The notes: a model not told the origin generated them from the sequence alone. Counted from the first letter of the stretch, positions 1 to 8,957 are shown. The stretch is 28,603 nt of DNA from Kiritimatiellia bacterium (GCA_007128275.1 SKXR01000089.1:1-28603), one strand, 5' to 3'. Numbers and translations are program-made.

Positions 1-35
1 AGTAAGAAGTAAGAAGTAAGAAGTAAGAAGTGGGA
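1..35 (+). repeat. Heptamer tandem array AGTAAGA x4 closed by AGTGGGA
   Basis: Four perfect copies of AGTAAGA (1-28) are followed by the variant AGTGGGA (29-35). The array starts at the window edge and may continue upstream. It ends just before the ppx-like reading frame. The same unit with the same closing variant recurs at 23779-23848 and, inverted, at 24324-24386. Because the unit is 7 nt and contains TAA, a longer array puts stop codons in all three forward frames. Confidence 0.9.
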
Positions 36-45
36 AATGGAACGT

Positions 46-1659
46 ATGAAGAGTGTGTTGCCAGCGGCTGACAGCAGGGTGGGGGAGTCCCCGGCGCCGC
101 GCCGTGCCGTGGCGGTCATCGATGTTGGTTCTTCCGCGATTCGGATGGAGATTGCGGAGATCGATCAGGAAGGACATGTGCGCAGTTTGGAAGCGTTGCA
201 GCATCCGGTAAATCTGGGCAAGGACACGTTTACGTCGGGCCGGATCGAGACGGACACCATTGGTGAATGCGTGGAGATTCTGAAGGGGTATCGCCGCGTG
301 CTGTTGGAGTACGGGATTGATCACGAGGAGCAGATCCGGGCGGTTGCCACCAGTTCCGTGCGTGAAGCGTCAAATCGCGATACGTTTCTGAACCGCATCT
401 ACATTGCGTCACACATCAATGTGGAAGCGATCGACGAAGCGGAAGTGAACCGCCTGACGTACATTGCCGTGCGCGACAGTCTTGAGAAACTGGGTGTCCT
501 TGATGAGAAGGACACCTTGGTCGTGGAGGTCGGTAGCGGGAGCATGGAAGTGTTGCTGGTCCAGGACGGGCATGTGACGTTGTCGCGCACCTATCGATTG
601 GGGTCGTTGCGCATGCGCGAGACTCTGGAGACGCACAAGACGCCCGTCAACCGAATCGGCTCGATTCTCTCCCAACATATTCAGCGTACGATCGACCAAA
701 TTCAGCGAACGATCCCGGCGGAACCCGTCCAGCGCATGATTGCCATCGGCGGGGATGCGCGGTTTGCCGTGGAGGAATTGGCGGATGGGAACGAAGAGGA
801 GCGATTGATTCCGGTGCGGGTTCCGCAATTCGCGAAGTTTGCCAAGAAGGTCGTGACGCGTTCGACCGATGAACTGGTGCGTCAATATCGCTTGACGTTT
901 CAGGAGGCTGAAACGGCGGGGCCGGCGTTGCTGACGTACGCGCGGCTGGCGGAATCCTTCGGCGTCGAGCAATTGCTGATTTCGCGGATCACGCTGCGCG
1001 ACGGGTTGTTGTTGGAAATGGCGACGCGCGGCATGTGGACGGAGCATTTCAAGGAGCAGGTGATGCATTCCTCGAAGATGCTGGGCCGGAAATACGGGTA
1101 CGAAGAGAAGCACGCGCTGCACGTGGCCGAATTATCGGCCCTTCTTTTCGGGGAGCTGCAGGCGGAGCACGAATTGGAACCGCGTTACGAGTTGTTGTTG
1201 CGTGTGGCTGCGCTGTTGCACGAAATCGGCATGTACGTGGGGAATCAGAGTCACCACAAGCATTCGCTGTATCTGATCATGCACAGCGATCTGTTCGGAT
1301 TGAGTCGGCGCGATACCATGCTGGTGGCGTTGATTGCGCGGTATCATCGGCGCGCCCTGCCGAAGCCGTCGCATCCGGAATACGCGTCGCTCCCGCAAGA
1401 GAAGCGATTGATCGTGTCGAAGCTCGCGGCGATCTTGCGGGTGGCGGATGCGCTGGATCAGAATCATATGCAGCAGATCGGGGATGTGGCGTTTCTGCGG
1501 GAACGCGGGCGCCTGGTGATTCTGGTGCGCGGCGTGCAGGATTTGACGTTGGAACGGTTGGCCGTTCGCCAGAAGGGTGAACTGTTCGAAGATATCTACG
1601 GAATGAATGTTGAATTGCGGCGCGATGCCGGCGGCCGGGGGGTGGGACGTGGCCGCTAA
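46..1659 (+). CDS. ppx: Ppx/GppA-family exopolyphosphatase/guanosine pentaphosphatase with C-terminal HD-like region
   Basis: The family hydrolyses terminal phosphates of inorganic polyphosphate or pppGpp in the cytoplasm. The N-terminus has the actin-like phosphate-binding start (AVIDVGSSAIR) and then ATSSVREASN. The C-terminal part carries LHEIG and HKHSLYLIMHSD followed by RYHRRA, matching the C-terminal domain of E. coli Ppx (LHEVG, HRHSAYI, RYHRKA). About 537 aa is close to the 513 aa of E. coli Ppx. The usual GGGSTE phosphate loop reads GSGSME here (nt 532-549), and the usual SG-x-EEAR reads DEAEVNR, so the active site is somewhat divergent. An in-frame ATG at 37 is also possible; ATG 46 gives better spacing from the weak GGGA at 32-35. 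It is the first gene of a polyphosphate operon and its end overlaps the ppk start. Family assignment is firm; the choice between polyP and pppGpp is not. Confidence 0.88.
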   Translation: MKSVLPAADSRVGESPAPRRAVAVIDVGSSAIRMEIAEIDQEGHVRSLEALQHPVNLGKDTFTSGRIETDTIGECVEILKGYRRVLLEYGIDHEEQIRAVATSSVREASNRDTFLNRIYIASHINVEAIDEAEVNRLTYIAVRDSLEKLGVLDEKDTLVVEVGSGSMEVLLVQDGHVTLSRTYRLGSLRMRETLETHKTPVNRIGSILSQHIQRTIDQIQRTIPAEPVQRMIAIGGDARFAVEELADGNEEERLIPVRVPQFAKFAKKVVTRSTDELVRQYRLTFQEAETAGPALLTYARLAESFGVEQLLISRITLRDGLLLEMATRGMWTEHFKEQVMHSSKMLGRKYGYEEKHALHVAELSALLFGELQAEHELEPRYELLLRVAALLHEIGMYVGNQSHHKHSLYLIMHSDLFGLSRRDTMLVALIARYHRRALPKPSHPEYASLPQEKRLIVSKLAAILRVADALDQNHMQQIGDVAFLRERGRLVILVRGVQDLTLERLAVRQKGELFEDIYGMNVELRRDAGGRGVGRGR

Positions 1660-3799
1660 GCGCAAAAAAACGCGTAAGCGCAAGAGCGTTCCTTTCATCA
1701 ACCGCGAGTTGAGCTGGTTGGATTTCAATCAGCGCGTGCTGGAAGAGGCGCGGGACGTGTCCGTGCCGCTGTTGGAGCGCCTGAAGTTCCTGGCGATTAC
1801 GAGCGCGAACTTGGACGAGTTTTTCATGGTTCGGGTCGGCGGCCTCCAATTATTGAAGGCGCAGGGACGCGCGCCGGGCGATCCGGCCGGATTGACGCCG
1901 TCGCGCCAGCTGGATCGGATCAGCCGGTACGCGCGCAAGATGGTCTTGGACCAGTATGCCTGTTATCTGCAGGAATTGGCGCCGGCCCTGTACACCGCGC
2001 GCATTCGTCCGGTGCCGATGACCGGGTTGGACGCCGAGCAACTCAAGTATGTGGAGCGTGTTTTCGAAGAGCTGATCTACCCGGTGATCACCCCGGTCGC
2101 GGTGGATCCCGATGCGCCGTTTCCCGTGTTGCAGGCCATGACCCTGCATCTGGCGGTGGCATTGCCGCCGACCGACGGAGGGAAGGAGGCGCATCCGCGT
2201 GTGGCGATCGTGACGGTGCCGAAGAACCTGGCGCGTTTCATGACCGTCCCCTGCAAGGACGGGCACGAGTACGTCCTGCTGGAAGAGGTCCTGGAAGGGT
2301 TCATGGATCGGTTGTTTCCCGGCGAAGTGATCGACGAGGTCACGCCGTTTCGCCTTACACGGAATGCCGACATGGGGGTGCGCGAAGACGAAGCGCCGGA
2401 TCTGTTGGCGGGCATGGAAGACATCCTGGAAGAGCGAAGGACGAGTCCGTGCGTGCGACTGGAGATCGCCGAACGCGCGTCGGCCGGGATGCTTGACTAT
2501 GTACAGGCGGCGCTGGGTGTGGACGGTTCTTTCCTGTTCCGGGTACCGGGTCCGCTTGATTTGTCGGCATTCATGGGGCTGGCGACCATGTCCGGGTTCG
2601 ATGAGTACAAGAACGAGGCGTGGCCACCGCAACTGACGCCCGATCTGCGCCCGCCCGAATCGATGTTCGATCTATTGTCGCGCCGGAACATCCTTCTGTA
2701 TCATCCGTTCGACAGTTTCGAGCCGGTGGTGCGTTTGATCGAGGAGGCGGCCGCGGATCCGGGGGTGCTGGCGATCAAGCAGATTCTATACCGGACCAGC
2801 GCCCGCAGCCCGATCGTGGCGGCGCTCGCACGCGCGGCGGAGAACGGCAAGCAGGTGACTGTGATCGTGGAGTTGAAGGCGCGGTTCGACGAGGCTCGCA
2901 ACATCGAATGGGCGCGCGCCTTGGAGGCGGCGGGGGTGCAGGTGATCTACGGGGTGCGGGGCCTGAAGACGCACGCGAAGGTGTGTATTATCATTCGCCG
3001 GGAACCGTCCGGGATCCGCCGATACATTCATTTCGGCACGGGAAATTACAACGAGAACACCGCCCGCCTCTATACCGATCTAAGTTTCATGACAAGCGAC
3101 GAAGATTACGGAGCGGACGCCGCCACCTTTTTCAATACCATCACGGGTTATGGGCAGGCGGTGAATTTCCGCAAGCTGGAATTGGCGCCGATGGGGTTGC
3201 GCGCGCGGTTGTTGGAATGCATTGAAGGCGAGATTGAACGAAGCGCGCAGGGCCAGAAGGGGCATATCATGGCGAAGTTCAATTCGCTGGTGGATCCGGA
3301 GCTGATTGGGGCGCTCTACCGGGCTTCGCAAGCGGGGGTCCGCGTGGAGCTGAATGTGCGCGGCATCTGTTGTCTGCGCCCCGGCGTGCGCGGCGTGAGC
3401 GATCATATCACCGTGGTCAGCATTGTGGACCGGTTCCTTGAACATAGTCGCATCATGTATTTCCGGCATGGCGGGGATCCGTTGTATTTCATTTCGAGCG
3501 CCGACTGGATGCCGCGCAATCTGGACCGGCGCATTGAGCTGTTGGTATCCGTGGAGGATCCGGCTTCTCAATCCCGCCTGCACGCCATTCTCAAGACATG
3601 CCTCAAAGACAACGTCAAGGGCCGTGAATTGCGCGAAGACCGTGTGTATCATCGCCGGCGTCCGCCGAGCAGGGCGAAGGCGGTGCGGAGCCAGGAGGTC
3701 TTCTACGAAGAGGCCTGTGATGCGGTGAAGGACATGGAAGCCGACCGGCGCAAGGTGTTCAAGCCGCATTTGCCGTCGCGGGAAGGGCCCCTGAAATAA
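1649..3799 (+). CDS. ppk1: Polyphosphate kinase 1
   Basis: It reversibly transfers the gamma-phosphate of ATP to a growing polyphosphate chain. The N-terminal domain begins FINRELSWLDFNQRVLEEA, the PPK1 hallmark. The two phospholipase-D-like catalytic domains carry the autophosphorylated His in LKTHAKV (residue 442) and the second catalytic His in FLEHSRIMYF (residue 599). Their 157-residue spacing equals that of His435 and His592 in E. coli PPK. The motif HFGTGNYNE is also present. The length, 716 aa, is typical. I chose GTG 1649 because it lies just after a G-rich stretch (GGGGGGTGGG) and leaves the conserved N-terminus intact; an upstream ATG at 1607 would add 14 unconserved residues inside ppx. 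It overlaps the ppx stop by 11 nt and its own stop overlaps the next start (TAATG), so translation is probably coupled. Confidence 0.96.
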   Translation: MAAKRKKTRKRKSVPFINRELSWLDFNQRVLEEARDVSVPLLERLKFLAITSANLDEFFMVRVGGLQLLKAQGRAPGDPAGLTPSRQLDRISRYARKMVLDQYACYLQELAPALYTARIRPVPMTGLDAEQLKYVERVFEELIYPVITPVAVDPDAPFPVLQAMTLHLAVALPPTDGGKEAHPRVAIVTVPKNLARFMTVPCKDGHEYVLLEEVLEGFMDRLFPGEVIDEVTPFRLTRNADMGVREDEAPDLLAGMEDILEERRTSPCVRLEIAERASAGMLDYVQAALGVDGSFLFRVPGPLDLSAFMGLATMSGFDEYKNEAWPPQLTPDLRPPESMFDLLSRRNILLYHPFDSFEPVVRLIEEAAADPGVLAIKQILYRTSARSPIVAALARAAENGKQVTVIVELKARFDEARNIEWARALEAAGVQVIYGVRGLKTHAKVCIIIRREPSGIRRYIHFGTGNYNENTARLYTDLSFMTSDEDYGADAATFFNTITGYGQAVNFRKLELAPMGLRARLLECIEGEIERSAQGQKGHIMAKFNSLVDPELIGALYRASQAGVRVELNVRGICCLRPGVRGVSDHITVVSIVDRFLEHSRIMYFRHGGDPLYFISSADWMPRNLDRRIELLVSVEDPASQSRLHAILKTCLKDNVKGRELREDRVYHRRRPPSRAKAVRSQEVFYEEACDAVKDMEADRRKVFKPHLPSREGPLK

Positions 3800-5355
3800 T
3801 GGCGAGTCGCGCAAAGGCACGTGTCCGGTACACGATAGACGAATTATGTGAGATCTATCTGAATGAGGATGTGCATACCGAGCACGTCGCGCGGCTTGCC
3901 CTTGAATTATTCGATGCGGTGCGGCGTTGGACGGGAATGACCCGTTATGACCGGCGCCTGTTGGAAGCGGCGGCGCGCTTGCACGATGTCGGGTATGCCC
4001 TTGATCCGCGCCATCATATGCAGAAAAGCATTGAGATTGTGAAGCAGGACGGGTTGGAAGGATTTCAGGACAAGCAGGTGCCGTATTTGCTGGTTGCGAT
4101 TGCTCTCCATCAAAACAGCATTCCGCAGCGCTTGTACAAGACATTGGTTGATGACCTGCCGGATCCGGAGCGGGGGCTGCGGATCGCCGCGTTCTTGCGG
4201 GTCGCGGACGGGCTGGATCAGAGTCATATCCAGGATGCTTCGATTCACGGTGTGCGCAAGTCGGGCAAGGCCATCAGCGTTGCCGTGCGGTCGCCGATCT
4301 CACCCGACAACCTTGTGCGGGCGGACTCGAAGGCGTCGTTGTGGCGCGAGGTGTTTCCGTGGGACATCCGTTTTGAGGCGGAGGCGGCTCCGGAGGCCCG
4401 GACGTTTCGCCTGTTGCGCGGCGGCGAGAATCGATATGAGGCGCTGCGGCGCGTAGCGTATGTGCAGTATAAAATCATCCGGGCCAACGAAGAGGGACCG
4501 AAGACGGGGGACGACCCGGAGCCTCTGCACGACTTGCGCGTGGCGCTGCGCCGATTCCGCTCCTTGTTGACATTGTTTCGGAAGCCGTTGAAGGACACAT
4601 GGGCGGGGGATATTGACCGGCGGCTCGCGGCGGTGGCGAAAGCGTTGGGCCCGGCGCGCGATTATGATGTCTGGATGGAGCGCTTGCGCGAAATGGAAGC
4701 GCAACAGGATCTATCGCGCAGCCGGGTGTGGAGCCGGTATTTGGCGCATCAGAAAGAGTTTGCGGAGTCTCACGTGACCCATGTGCGGCAGGTCCTCGAC
4801 GGCGCCCGGTACAGGAACCTGATGCAGGAGATCGCGTATTTCCTGCGCATTCAGTTGTCGGAATTGGTCAAGGAAAGCAAGGGAAACCCCGTGGAGCCGT
4901 ATGTGGCCAGGCGTCTATGGCGTTTGTCGCGTCGCATCGTTGCGTCCGAGATTCCCGGCGGTTCGTGGGAGGTGGAGGATTTTCATGCGCTGCGCAAGCA
5001 GTGCCGTCGCGGACGTTACATCGCGGAATCGTTCGGTTCCGTGCTGGGAACGCGCACACGCCGTTGGGGGAAGACGCTCAAGCGTATGGCCGATGTGTTG
5101 GGCGATCTGCACGATGCCGACGTGGGACTGGAGCGGGTGGCGTACGAGGCCGTGGCCGCTCCGCGCGTGTTGGTGGCGGCGTTGAAGGCGCAGCGCGCGA
5201 CGGCCTTACGCGAGGTGGACGCCGCGTGGGCGGAACTGAAGGATGAGCGCGCATTTCAGAAGTTGAAAAGGGAGTTGAAGAAAGATGACGGAGTGTCTCT
5301 CCTTGAAGGGGAGAGGGCCGGGGATTCTGTCAAAAAGTTGTATGAAAACGGATGA
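3799..5355 (+). CDS. HD domain-CHAD domain fusion protein
   Basis: CHAD domains are helical, basic, polyphosphate-binding domains often found in polyP gene neighbourhoods. The first roughly 200 residues are an HD-type domain (H29, HD at 62-63, then LRVADGLDQSH near 133-143). This resembles the C-terminal region of the Ppx homologue two genes upstream (LRVADALDQNH), so the two are probably paralogous modules. Residues from about 213 to 510 form CHAD, with its two internal halves: LHDLRVALRRFRS followed by LGPARDYDV, then FHALRKQCRRGRY followed by LGDLHDADV. These are the conserved His/Arg/Lys-rich helices that line the anion-binding pore. The start overlaps the ppk stop by 1 nt. Inferred role: binding, localising or turning over polyP made by PPK1. 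Whether the HD part is a phosphohydrolase is unknown, though the HD pair is intact. Confidence 0.9.
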   Translation: MASRAKARVRYTIDELCEIYLNEDVHTEHVARLALELFDAVRRWTGMTRYDRRLLEAAARLHDVGYALDPRHHMQKSIEIVKQDGLEGFQDKQVPYLLVAIALHQNSIPQRLYKTLVDDLPDPERGLRIAAFLRVADGLDQSHIQDASIHGVRKSGKAISVAVRSPISPDNLVRADSKASLWREVFPWDIRFEAEAAPEARTFRLLRGGENRYEALRRVAYVQYKIIRANEEGPKTGDDPEPLHDLRVALRRFRSLLTLFRKPLKDTWAGDIDRRLAAVAKALGPARDYDVWMERLREMEAQQDLSRSRVWSRYLAHQKEFAESHVTHVRQVLDGARYRNLMQEIAYFLRIQLSELVKESKGNPVEPYVARRLWRLSRRIVASEIPGGSWEVEDFHALRKQCRRGRYIAESFGSVLGTRTRRWGKTLKRMADVLGDLHDADVGLERVAYEAVAAPRVLVAALKAQRATALREVDAAWAELKDERAFQKLKRELKKDDGVSLLEGERAGDSVKKLYENG

Positions 5356-5375
5356 AGCGAAGATCGGCGGAGGAG

Positions 5376-5900
5376 ATGAAACTGTACTTGGTACGACACG
5401 GGATTGCGTTGAATGTCGGGGAGCAGGGTGTCCGACGGGATGCGGATCGCCCGTTGACGGAGGAGGGGCGCGAAAAGACGCGCGCGGCGGCGCTGGGCTT
5501 GAAAGTGCTCGGTCATGTGCCCGACGTGATTGGCACGAGTCCGCTTGTACGGGCGGAGCAGACCGCGCACATCTTTCATGAGGCACTGGGCGTGTCGGAG
5601 GCGGTTGAGGTCGTGGATTTCATGGCGCCGGGCGGCGCGATTGCGGATCTTATGACGTGGCTGAAGAAGCAGCCCGTGGAATCGGCGATGGTCGTCGGGC
5701 ACATGCCTGATCTGGCTTGGTTCACTCATTCCTGCATTCAGGAACCGGACCGTCACGATTTGCACTTCAAAAAGGCGGCCGTGGCGTGCGTGGCGTTTGA
5801 TGGGCGGCCCGGTGCCGGGCGCGGTCGGCTGGAATGGGTGCATCAGCCTCGCTATCTGCGACAGCTTGCCGAGGGCGAGGGGCTTGACATTCCCTCATGA
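5376..5900 (+). CDS. sixA: SixA-like phosphohistidine phosphatase (histidine phosphatase superfamily)
   Basis: The histidine phosphatase fold is shown by MKLYLVRHGIALN at the N-terminus (RHG with catalytic His8), then RPLTEEGREKT, GTSPLVRAEQTA and the second catalytic His in VVGHMPDL. The 174 aa length fits SixA, which removes phosphate from phosphohistidine in E. coli phosphorelays (ArcB HPt domain). I chose ATG 5376 because the protein then starts as family members do, with GGAGG close upstream. The alternative ATG 5352 overlaps the HD-CHAD stop as ATGA and adds eight residues. SixA-type phosphatases are often seen next to CHAD and Ppx/Ppk genes. A role in dephosphorylating a protein or phosphate carrier linked to polyP is inference. 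Confidence 0.88.
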   Translation: MKLYLVRHGIALNVGEQGVRRDADRPLTEEGREKTRAAALGLKVLGHVPDVIGTSPLVRAEQTAHIFHEALGVSEAVEVVDFMAPGGAIADLMTWLKKQPVESAMVVGHMPDLAWFTHSCIQEPDRHDLHFKKAAVACVAFDGRPGAGRGRLEWVHQPRYLRQLAEGEGLDIPS

Positions 5901-5939
5901 AATGTTTCCCCTGACTAAGGATAAACAAAGGAGCCGATT

Positions 5940-8900
5940 ATGAGGAGGTTGCTGAACGTAGAGAAGGCGGTCCTGACGGCGATGCGGTGCATGTTGGGCG
6001 TCGCATTTCTGGGGCTCCAACTTTCGACCGCGGTGCAGGCCGACGAGGTGTCGCCCCGTGAAGCGGAGGAGATCATGCCCGGCCGATTAACCTTGGGCGT
6101 GCGCGGCGGCAACGACGAGGTGGAGGGATTGGGCGACCTGCTGATCCCGTTGCGCTATCAGGACGGAGGCCTGCTGTTCTTCAATCCGCGTGTCGGCGTG
6201 AATGACGACAGTGAGCAAGAAGTGCAGATGGGTCTCGGATACCGCTATCTGCTGCCCGAGCGCGAAATGATCCTCGGGGCCAACGTGTTTTATGACTCGC
6301 GCTGGAGCCGGAACAACAACCGGTACGACCAGGTCGGATTCGGCGTGGAAATGTTCACGCGCTATCTGGATGCGCGGGCGAACTACTACCTGCCGGAACG
6401 AACGAAACGCGTGGTGGAGCGGTTCGAGCAGGAAACCGTGTCGCGCAGTTCGCGTACGACGGTCAGTACGCCGTTTCCCGAGGATCACGCTTTCAAGGAG
6501 CGCATGACCACGACGACGAGCACGACCACGCATAGGGAGATGTTCGAGCACTTCGAGACGACCGCGCGCGGGTGGGACGTCGAGGCGGGTGTGTGGATGC
6601 CGTTCGAGGAGGAGTATCCGGTACAGGTCGGCGTGTTTGCGGGGTGGTATCGATTCAAGCCGCATTACGGAGGTGACGTGGTTGAAGGATGGCGTGGGCG
6701 CGCCGAGCTTCGCGTGCTGCCGTCGCTGATTATTGACGCGGAATTGTACGAGAACGACCGATTGACGGGCACCGACTATTTCGTGGGCGCGCGCGTGCAG
6801 GTTCCGTTCGACGTGGCGGCGTTGGCCCATGGGCGGAATCCGTTTGCCGGGGCCCGGGACGGGTTCCGGTCCGAGAGCCGGCCGTTCGCGCATCGCCTGA
6901 CGGAAAACGTCATTCGCGATCCGAACATCCGCATGGGCGAAGACATCGAGAAAGTCGGCGAGGAAACCACCACGCGCCATCAGTCAACCACCCGGAAGAA
7001 GACGTTGATGGACGACATCATGTTCGTCGATAACGCGAGTGCGCCTGACGGGGACGGCACCGCCCGGCGCCCGTACAATACGGTGCAGGACGGGGTGGAT
7101 AATGCGTTCGGCGCGCAAAACGTCTATGTGTTTGCAGGCGCCGGGGCCTATCAGGAAACCGTTGAGTTGATTTCCGGCGTGCGGTTACTGGGCGAAGGGG
7201 CTCCGATTGTCGGGTCGACAGGCAAGACGTTCGGCGGTTCGCGCTACCCGTTGATCAACGGCGGCGGCGCGGGGCCGACCATCACAATGGCCAATGACAC
7301 GGTCGTGCGCGGTTTCCGTATCATCAATCGGGCCGGCGGAATCCCGTTCGGGGACGGCATCTACTCGTCCACCGGTGACGGACTCTTGATCGCCGATAAC
7401 ATCATTCACAGCACCATGCACGGTGTGCACCTTGATGTCCTGGGCGATGTGAACGTCGCCATGGTGGACAATCTGTTGCTCAATAACACCATCGCCGGCG
7501 CCTTGTTTGAGGGCACTGGAGCGAGCGGCACGTTTAACGGCTATGTGGCGGGCAATACATTTGCATGGAATGATGGTGACGGCCTTCGTGTGGAGGCGCT
7601 GAACTACGATTTCGTCAACCTCTGGCTGCTCGACAATGGGTTTATCGGCAATGAGGCCGGCGGTCTGGGGGCGAACCTGTCCGGCGCCGAAGCGGTCCGC
7701 GTGCGGGCGCGGGACAACACGGCGCGGGGCAATGCCGCCCGGGGTCTGACGTTTCTCGTGCAGGACAGCGGGGCCGTGGATTTCCTTATGGAGGGCACGA
7801 CCAGCTTCGGCAACGGCACGGACAATGTCCTGTTTAACGGTATGAACCTGAACGGCCCGGTTTCCTTGTTTGCCGACAATCCGGTTGGCGGGATGGATGT
7901 GGTCCTGCAACAGGTGACGGCGAACGGATCGGCAGGGGACGGCATCGAGCTGATCATTCGTGCCTGGAACGGGAATGCCTTGGTGTTACTCGACGAGGTG
8001 GACGCGCTCGGCAATGCCGGGAACGGCATTGCGTTGGACGTGATGGCGCGTGATGGCATTACGTTTGTTGCGGATACGGTGGCGACGAGCGGCAATGGGG
8101 GCAACGGTATCCTGGCGACCCTCAGGTCGTTGGACGCCATTACCAGTGTTATGGAAGAGGGGACGGCGAACGGGAACGGTGGAGCGGGGATTGACCTCGC
8201 CGCGCGTTCTCTTTTCGCTGATGTCGTGCTGGTCATGAATGATGCCTCCGCCAGCGGGAATGGCGGCGCGGGAATCCTCGCTAGCCTTCAGGCGCTCGAC
8301 GACGTGATCCTGATTTTGGACGAGGTGATGGCGGATGGTAACGGCGGAACGGGGATCGGTCTTGACGCGCGGTCCGGTGCCGGGCAGGTCACGCTAATAC
8401 TGGATACGTCCTCCGCCAGCGGAAATGGCGGGGGCGGCATTGGAATCGATCTGGAGGCGCACGAAGACGTCACCATCATATTGGACGGAGTGACCGCCGA
8501 AAACAACGGGGGCCCGGGTTTGGGGATGGCCGCGCGTTCTATGATCGGCGATGTGGTGTTCATCGGACAAAACGTCTCCGCCGGCGGGAATGGCGCCGGC
8601 GGAATTGTCGGCGATCTGCAGGCTTATGAGGATGTTACCGTCATCCTCGTTATGGTCACCGCCAATGGCAATGCCGGCGCGGGTGTCGGGATCGGTGCGG
8701 TGGCTGAATCCGGCACGGCCATTATGATTCTGGATGACGTCGAGGCTAGCGGGAATACCGACCACGGGTTTTCGCTTGATGCGCTGGCATGGGGTGATGC
8801 CGTAACGATATTGGTCGATCCGACGGCCAACGATAACGGGGGGTATGGATTGTTCTTATCCGCGTCCTCCCTGTCGGGGAGCGTGATCACCATTCAGGTT

Positions 8901-8957
8901 TCGCCCACCTTCATGAACAATGCGCTGGGCCCGTCACTCATTGTAACAAATCCGTAG
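5940..8957 (+). CDS. Inverse-autotransporter-like surface protein with beta-helix passenger
   Basis: A 1005-aa exported protein. Residues 1-34 look like a signal peptide (cleavage after AVQA). Residues about 45-310 resemble the inverse autotransporter (intimin-type) beta-domain: alternating strands with LTLGVRGGNDE, GLGYRYLLPE and ANVFYDSRW. This part is interrupted by a charged, Thr-rich insertion (about 160-205) that may be an extracellular loop. A short linker leads to FVDNASAPDGDGTARRPYNTVQDGVD (residue 360 on), the usual entry to a right-handed parallel beta-helix. The rest is beta-helix, with a regular glycine/asparagine-rich coil repeat from about residue 653 to the end. There is no C-terminal barrel, as expected if the N-terminal barrel anchors and exports the C-terminal passenger. 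The start has AAAGGAG 6 nt upstream. Likely role: adhesin or surface fibre; no ligand can be named. Confidence 0.85.
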   Translation: MRRLLNVEKAVLTAMRCMLGVAFLGLQLSTAVQADEVSPREAEEIMPGRLTLGVRGGNDEVEGLGDLLIPLRYQDGGLLFFNPRVGVNDDSEQEVQMGLGYRYLLPEREMILGANVFYDSRWSRNNNRYDQVGFGVEMFTRYLDARANYYLPERTKRVVERFEQETVSRSSRTTVSTPFPEDHAFKERMTTTTSTTTHREMFEHFETTARGWDVEAGVWMPFEEEYPVQVGVFAGWYRFKPHYGGDVVEGWRGRAELRVLPSLIIDAELYENDRLTGTDYFVGARVQVPFDVAALAHGRNPFAGARDGFRSESRPFAHRLTENVIRDPNIRMGEDIEKVGEETTTRHQSTTRKKTLMDDIMFVDNASAPDGDGTARRPYNTVQDGVDNAFGAQNVYVFAGAGAYQETVELISGVRLLGEGAPIVGSTGKTFGGSRYPLINGGGAGPTITMANDTVVRGFRIINRAGGIPFGDGIYSSTGDGLLIADNIIHSTMHGVHLDVLGDVNVAMVDNLLLNNTIAGALFEGTGASGTFNGYVAGNTFAWNDGDGLRVEALNYDFVNLWLLDNGFIGNEAGGLGANLSGAEAVRVRARDNTARGNAARGLTFLVQDSGAVDFLMEGTTSFGNGTDNVLFNGMNLNGPVSLFADNPVGGMDVVLQQVTANGSAGDGIELIIRAWNGNALVLLDEVDALGNAGNGIALDVMARDGITFVADTVATSGNGGNGILATLRSLDAITSVMEEGTANGNGGAGIDLAARSLFADVVLVMNDASASGNGGAGILASLQALDDVILILDEVMADGNGGTGIGLDARSGAGQVTLILDTSSASGNGGGGIGIDLEAHEDVTIILDGVTAENNGGPGLGMAARSMIGDVVFIGQNVSAGGNGAGGIVGDLQAYEDVTVILVMVTANGNAGAGVGIGAVAESGTAIMILDDVEASGNTDHGFSLDALAWGDAVTILVDPTANDNGGYGLFLSASSLSGSVITIQVSPTFMNNALGPSLIVTNP
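7900..8950 (+). repeat. In-gene tandem repeat encoding 27-28-residue beta-helix coils in a two-coil superrepeat
   Basis: About twelve successive coils of 27-28 residues (81-84 bp) each carry a GNGG-x-GI turn followed by a hydrophobic strand such as VTLILD. Coils alternate in type: one has S-ASGNGG-x-GI followed by LQALDDV or LEAHEDV, the next has TANGNGG-x-GI followed by ARS. The true period is therefore about 55 residues (about 165 bp), repeated some six times. The last two coils are more degenerate. The phase was read by eye from the translation. Confidence 0.8.

Noticed and set aside
1195..1260. Apparent loss of the HD metal pair (LHEIG in place of LHDIG) in the Ppx C-terminal region
   Set aside because: E. 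coli Ppx also has LHEVG at this place, so this is normal for the family and not a mutation.
5901..5939. Possible terminator between the polyphosphate operon and the surface genes
   Set aside because: The 39-nt gap shows no stem-loop with a T-run, so read-through into the surface gene cannot be excluded.
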